This document shows, in pieces, positions 59,506 to 64,000 of a stretch of 64,000 nucleotides of DNA; position 1 is the first letter of the stretch; each line of letters begins with the position of its first letter. A program made the translations under genes and the position numbers. Source of the DNA: Cadophora sp. MPI-SDFR-AT-0126 (Eukaryota > Ascomycota > Leotiomycetes > Helotiales > Ploettnerulaceae); assembly GCA_020747065.1 (NCBI GenBank), contig JAGMVK010000007.1, positions 2,108,001 to 2,172,000 of the forward strand, written 5' to 3'. The notes below the pieces were generated by a model, which was given only the letters and a program-made list of their open reading frames with translations, ran no database searches and had not been told where the DNA came from.

Positions 59506-60042
59506 TTTGTATGATTGAGTGGAGTTGTTGTGAAGAAAGAGAAGAAGTGAAGGTTGTTTGTGTTTCGAGGAATGACTCTTCAGCAAAATTTCGAGCTCTT
59601 CCGACAACGGAAGGGAGCCGAGTGGAGAGGCAGTCTGGGCTTGGCCCGTTCCAGCTGTGCAGAATGTGGAGAGGCGATTACGACGAGATAACGAGGGGTT
59701 TTTGCATAGGATGGGTACGGATAAAATTATGGGGAGGAGAATATTCAGAAGAGCTGAAATAGAGATTTGTGTGACTTGAAATTCATCCAAAAGTGAACGG
59801 TATATCAAATTTGTAGTGCAAGAATCCATATGAAGATAAAGCCGTCTCGAAAAAAGAACCCCTCTGATTCAGGTGACTGCATACTATCTACGCTTCAGAA
59901 ACGCACCAGACAACCTGTATTTACTCCCAGGCCTCCAAATATGAACGCCCCATTATGCCCGAAGAATGCTCGCTCGTCTAGACGTGCAGTGTCTAGATGT
60001 AGGTATATGCTCATGTCCTCATAGCCCGCTCCAATAGACTCC
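59506..60042. other. ilv5 promoter / ubc12 3' region
   Basis: 537 bp between two minus-strand genes. No coding sequence recognised. Contains the TGACTC element listed separately. Confidence 0.5.
59573..59578. promoter_or_regulatory. TGACTC, Gcn4/CPC1-type core upstream of ilv5
   Basis: TGACTC in aatgactctt, 68 bp upstream of the ilv5 ATG. Branched-chain amino-acid genes are standard targets of Gcn4/CPC1, so control is plausible though the site is short. Confidence 0.4.
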
Positions 60043-60802
60043 CTAGACTTTCAACACTCTGTCGAAAGACTGGCTCTTGACTGCTCCGCCTCCCATAGCT
60101 GATCGAACGTTGCGCTTGAATCCCTCTCTGTTAGACCGTAAATCCTCCGCAGCTTCTTTGTTCAGGGGATCCGAGGCGTTGGGTTCGAGGAAGAGAAACT
60201 AGAAATCGCAATTAGCATTTGTATCTTATAACACCCCGAGATATCATCACATACCTGAAGACCAACGACTACGGATTGCAGATTCAGAACCGGCTTCCAA
60301 TCCTCCCGCAAGATGTTTAGACAGACATTCCCTTCCAGATCAATGTTGGGGTGGTAAATCTTCTGCGTGCATTTGACCTTCGGCGCCTCGTGAGGAAAGC
60401 CCTGGCTGATGGCGAATGTGAAATGGAATCTGCCACCTTTGTACATGCCCTCGTCCGGTTCGATAGTAAGAGTGAAGTTCAGGGTATCGTCGGGGTCTGG
60501 GAAGTCGGTCTTCATCGTGCTAGGTAATGATAGTTCGGAGAGATCTAGGCACGCGATCAGCATGGAGGCGAACCAAATACGCATCTCTGGGAATAGGCAA
60601 TACCTTTTTGGACTCGTAGTTGAGCAGCGGTGACCTTCTTTCTTTTGTTGCCTGCAGCAGCATCTGCGTTCGCATCCTGCTGCTGCTTCTGCTTCTGTAG
60701 AAATTGTCAGCGGCTGATGCACAACAAACTTCTGGATGGCGCAACCACCAGAGACAGTTGCGCAGAGTGTAGACCACTTACCATAGACCAAATCTTCAAC
60801 AT
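60043..60802 (-). CDS. NEDD8-conjugating enzyme E2 Ubc12
   Basis: Four exons (60802-60782, 60694-60604, 60544-60255, 60198-60043) give 185 aa. The N-terminal tail MLKIWSM, then a Gln/Lys-rich stretch, is the Ubc12-specific docking extension. The UBC fold has [17 protein letters not shown] with catalytic Cys112 and the HPN motif, followed by [18 protein letters not shown] and [15 protein letters not shown]. The WKPVLN segment and the extension separate it from ordinary ubiquitin E2s. It accepts NEDD8/Rub1 from the Uba3-Ula1 E1 and modifies cullins with Dcn1, controlling SCF ligases. The first coding exon is only 21 nt. The C-terminus ends SFDRVLKV. Confidence 0.96.
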
Positions 60803-61934
60803 CTTGAAGACCTACGTGTTGTGCGACGTCTAGTGGTGTTTTGTATTTTAGGAGATGGAGGGGTTATTATATTCGAGGAGGCGCCGAGGCTGGTTGGGGT
60901 CGAAAAACGACTTTGGTGATTCGATGGGAATGAATCAGACAACCACGTCACAGCCACACGATGCAAAAATGGCAGAACAATTTATAAGTGGAAAATGTGT
61001 GCGATTTGTTGGCTTTGCGTAATATTTGTAAGATACCTCGTGGCGGTAAGGTGAGTGTATGAATTATTGGCAAAGCCTACTCTGTGAGATCAGGAAGAAC
61101 CATACTGTCCAAACCTTGTAATTATTACTAGATTAGCTGGCTGAGGAACTTTAGTCTTGAAATCAAAAGCTACTTTCTTGTAGATGTAAGAGAATGTGCT
61201 GGACTCCTCAGCCTCGCTTGCCGTCTGTTTGCCACGCAGCGAGATTCATTCGCTCGAGAAAGTCAAGGGTGGGAATTGAGAAGGGGAACAACCCGCTCTG
61301 GTAAACTTCAAAGTATCTAATGATCAAAGAACCTCTATCACACTTCTGACTACTCTTCTTCGGATTCACTTTATGATAGTCTCAAGACCAGAAAAGCACT
61401 ACTCCACTGGAAAGTGATCACTGTGTTGTGAAAGTACTATTTTCACAAAACCCATTGCTTTCTGCTTTCTAACCAAGCTTTGCTTCTTAGAATACATAGC
61501 AACGTTCCTGTAAGCGTTGTGCTACATCAGTTCGCCTGGACTTTGAGGTCGCCAGGCACTCTTAGTACATTTTCCAAGCCGTCCTTCTTTGTACCTTAGT
61601 TGCAGATGCAAATTCGCGTACCCTTACCACTCCTGCGAAGCTCGTCCCTTTGAAAGCTCTCAGACATCTCTCTTTGATGTCATGTCGTGATGGTCTCAAA
61701 CTCTCCCTCTTATGTTCAGGGAGATCGACGTTCAGACGAGAGGAGACTGATGTTGTTCCGTGATCTTTCAACTGTTATTCTTATGATTGCTAAGATCGTA
61801 GATAAGACAGTCAATGTCGTCCGAAATGGTCTGCTGCTATTCATGCAGCATATCAGATGCATACACACCCGACTGTTCAGCACCGTTGGGGAGGTGCCCA
61901 GACCGGGCTGCTAGGTAATTCGGGCTTCAATATC
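60803..61934. other. Intergenic, ubc12 promoter side
   Basis: 1.1 kb of AT-rich sequence between two minus-strand genes. No coding region, tRNA or repeat recognised. Confidence 0.5.
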
Positions 61935-62577
61935 CTAGGTCCAAGAACTCTCTGCCAAAGCTGCATAAAGGTCATCCTGATCTTCATCACAGATCGTCGC
62001 TGCTGTTGACCACACATCTTCGCCAACATCTCTGGCTGCTGACTCGAAGGGAAGTATGAAATCGTCTTCCAAGAGAAATCAGCTGTGATTTAAGATCTGA
62101 GTGTGTGGAGGGCATACCATTACAAGCCAGGAGGTCTCTGTACAGACTGGCATGCTCAATGTGCCAATGTGTTTCAGTGCATGAGTCTTTTCCGCTTTCC
62201 TCCAGAACTATCTCTTCGGATGTGTCAAGCTCTTCGTCTCGGCGGTCCGTCACATCATATCCTGACCCTGAGCCCTTGAAAATTCCATCCTCTTCATGAA
62301 CTTCCACAATTTTTGCATCCATATCCATCTCGTAGCATGGCACGGTTGTCATGCCATATGAGCCATATGATCCATATCCTTGAGCTGTCTCAATGACGGT
62401 GACGTAAATGGACGGGCTCATTTCATCTTTGGCAGGTCTGGTAGTGCTTCCGTAAGGCTCTTTCTCAGTTACAGCTAGCTGTTCGAACTTATGAGAATCG
62501 ATGGGATTCGAAGACTGCATCGAGCGTGTTGAAAGATTGGAAATCGCGGCAAGTGGTCTGCATTCGTTCGACGCCAT
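61935..62577 (-). CDS. Small acidic hypothetical protein
   Basis: Two exons (62577-62118, 62065-61935) give 196 aa. The 52-nt intron (GTATGC donor, AAG acceptor) joins LLACN to DDFILPFESAARD in frame and ends at SSWT. The protein is strongly acidic and polar, with a short GYGSYGSYG repeat, a run DRRDEELDTSEEIVLEE and an aromatic HWHIEHASLYRDLLA segment. No signal peptide, membrane segment or family recognised. The frame-preserving intron and biased composition support it as a real gene. It may be a lineage-specific protein. Confidence 0.6.
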
Positions 62578-64000
62578 AGCTGATGAGGAATTGGACTGTA
62601 AGAGGCAGAGTTTGTCTAGTAGGTGTATGTATGGTTGAATTAGATCAAATATAACAAAGCATATACCGCTTTGCCGGATTATTCCTCCACCAAGATATGA
62701 CTGAGATCTGGCGTGGAGGTTGAGAGCTTATAATCTTTGTGGCTGATATACTTGAAAATGGTGCTTCACTAACAGCTTCAGCAAAAACAGAATGCTCATT
62801 CAAGTTCCGGGATGTTTCCAGAAATAATGAATGGTGAAAAAGAATGAAAGTCAGAACATAACGCAACGACATGAAGTGGTACAAGCGGGTTATGTAGTCT
62901 TGTTAGGCGATACGTTCTGATCGGTCTAGATAGGACTCACGATCTTGCTTTTGCCCTTTTGTCCCGGGGGTTTCATCATGGGCAAAATTGAGGAGGCTGA
63001 GGGCAACACTGTGTCCTCTACTGTCCACTAAGAGCGATGTTCATCCGGCCCGATGACGAGGCTCTCGTCAAAGCAAGAGGATATATTATAACGCTGACAA
63101 TTGATAGAAGAATGATTGGATAGCTAGTCCTGCTTGCAGCGTCCTTGACTCGATCCCGCGCGCGTTTAGGGCAGCAAAGTGCACTTTGGAACTTCGTAGT
63201 CAGCTATTGTACAATCGGGAGAGCTCGGAATGTAATGTTATTACCAGGGTGGGAATTGCCCTTTGGTAAGAAGAGTGCATACAAAAGTGCACTTATAGAC
63301 GCGATGCGCCTTAGACAAGGCAAACACCCACCGCTCCTATGGCGGGAATATCGTTGGCTTGGTGCTAGGTATTTGACTGCGACATCGTGCTCGAAATCAA
63401 GTTTCTGCACTCTACTTAACATGGATAGCCGGTAAGAAGACGGCGGTGGCACATTGACCGAAGGAAGTCTGTATGGTGATTCCTGACGGTGAATCACTTT
63501 GACGCGTGGGTTGAGGTTGATGTGAGGGATGGATGTCAGTGGCTACATGACGGACCAATGACAAAACCTTGTCCACCTTACCCCAGCAACCCGTCTGGTG
63601 GTAAGGCTGAGTGGGGAAAATCTCTAAATAGATATAGCTCTGCTAGTGCCTTATCAAACCAGACTTCAATGGCATAGAAAATGGTCTAGACCGACATTTT
63701 GCGGATCATGTCTTTGTGTCTTAAGAAGAGCTAGGAAATCGTTCTGTTTTGTTCTGCTCAAATTAAGCGAGGGCCACGAACAAGACCAATAGTTGACACG
63801 AAATATCATGCTAGGAGCAAAGTGATACCGCTTTGCAGAGGTGGGAACGCATAGCCACTTAGCCGTGGGTTCTGTAGTGTCACGGATAATTCCGTTACAT
63901 TTCTCCGTGGTCACAGCAGCACTTTGCTTTAACTTTGGATTCAATAGCTTACATGCAAGTCTTTCAAAAGACTTCTACCTATTGGTCTCGCCATACTTAC
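62578..64000. other. Intergenic right end
   Basis: Promoter of the acidic protein gene, then 1.4 kb with only short chance frames. I see no gene, repeat or RNA gene that I can support. Confidence 0.5.

Overview
The window is nuclear DNA from a filamentous ascomycete (Pezizomycotina). Genes lie on both strands, are interrupted by short introns (about 40-150 nt, mostly GT-AG) and are separated by long intergenic stretches. The gene set is typical of moulds: a class III chitin synthase, an ApsA/Num1-type cortical anchor, Ras2, a HET-domain protein and a SesA-type remnant. I guess Leotiomycetes from general resemblance, but cannot prove it. I found no tRNA, rRNA, CRISPR array or intact transposon. 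All exon joins were worked out by hand from frame continuity and splice sites.

Layout. 1-4.8 kb holds no gene I can support. 4.8-9 kb: a small BRCT protein and a coiled-coil spindle-pole-body-type protein, both +. 9.3-12.6 kb: a quinone oxidoreductase and a short-chain dehydrogenase, both -. 13.6-17 kb: an accessory island with an intact gene fusing a HET domain to five C2H2 zinc fingers, then a broken SesA-type gene on the other strand. 17-22.2 kb: a cytochrome P450 (-) and a dihydroflavonol-reductase-like enzyme (+). 22.5-32.2 kb is housekeeping: C1-tetrahydrofolate synthase (-), divergent from eIF3i (+), then class III chitin synthase (-). 32-36.8 kb is sparse, with one weak hypothetical ORF. 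Ras2 (+) is at 36.8-37.6 kb, followed by 5.6 kb without a recognisable gene. 43.2-46.6 kb: a multi-pass membrane protein (-) divergent from a haloacid-dehalogenase-like hydrolase (+). 51-55.2 kb: ApsA (+). 56.4-62.6 kb, all -: a threonine dehydratase/serine racemase-type enzyme, ketol-acid reductoisomerase, the NEDD8 E2 Ubc12 and a small acidic hypothetical protein. The last 1.4 kb is empty.

How the genes relate. Three amino-acid or one-carbon genes (C1-THF synthase, ketol-acid reductoisomerase and the dehydratase) carry Gcn4/CPC1-type TGACTC or TGASTCA elements upstream, which suggests cross-pathway control. C1-THF synthase also has a long in-frame, Arg/Ser-rich N-terminal extension that could give a mitochondrial isoform. 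Growth and polarity functions (chitin synthase, Ras2, ApsA, the spindle-pole protein) are scattered singly.

The most unusual item is the HET-zinc-finger fusion beside the SesA pseudogene, which looks like a small allorecognition/NLR-associated locus.
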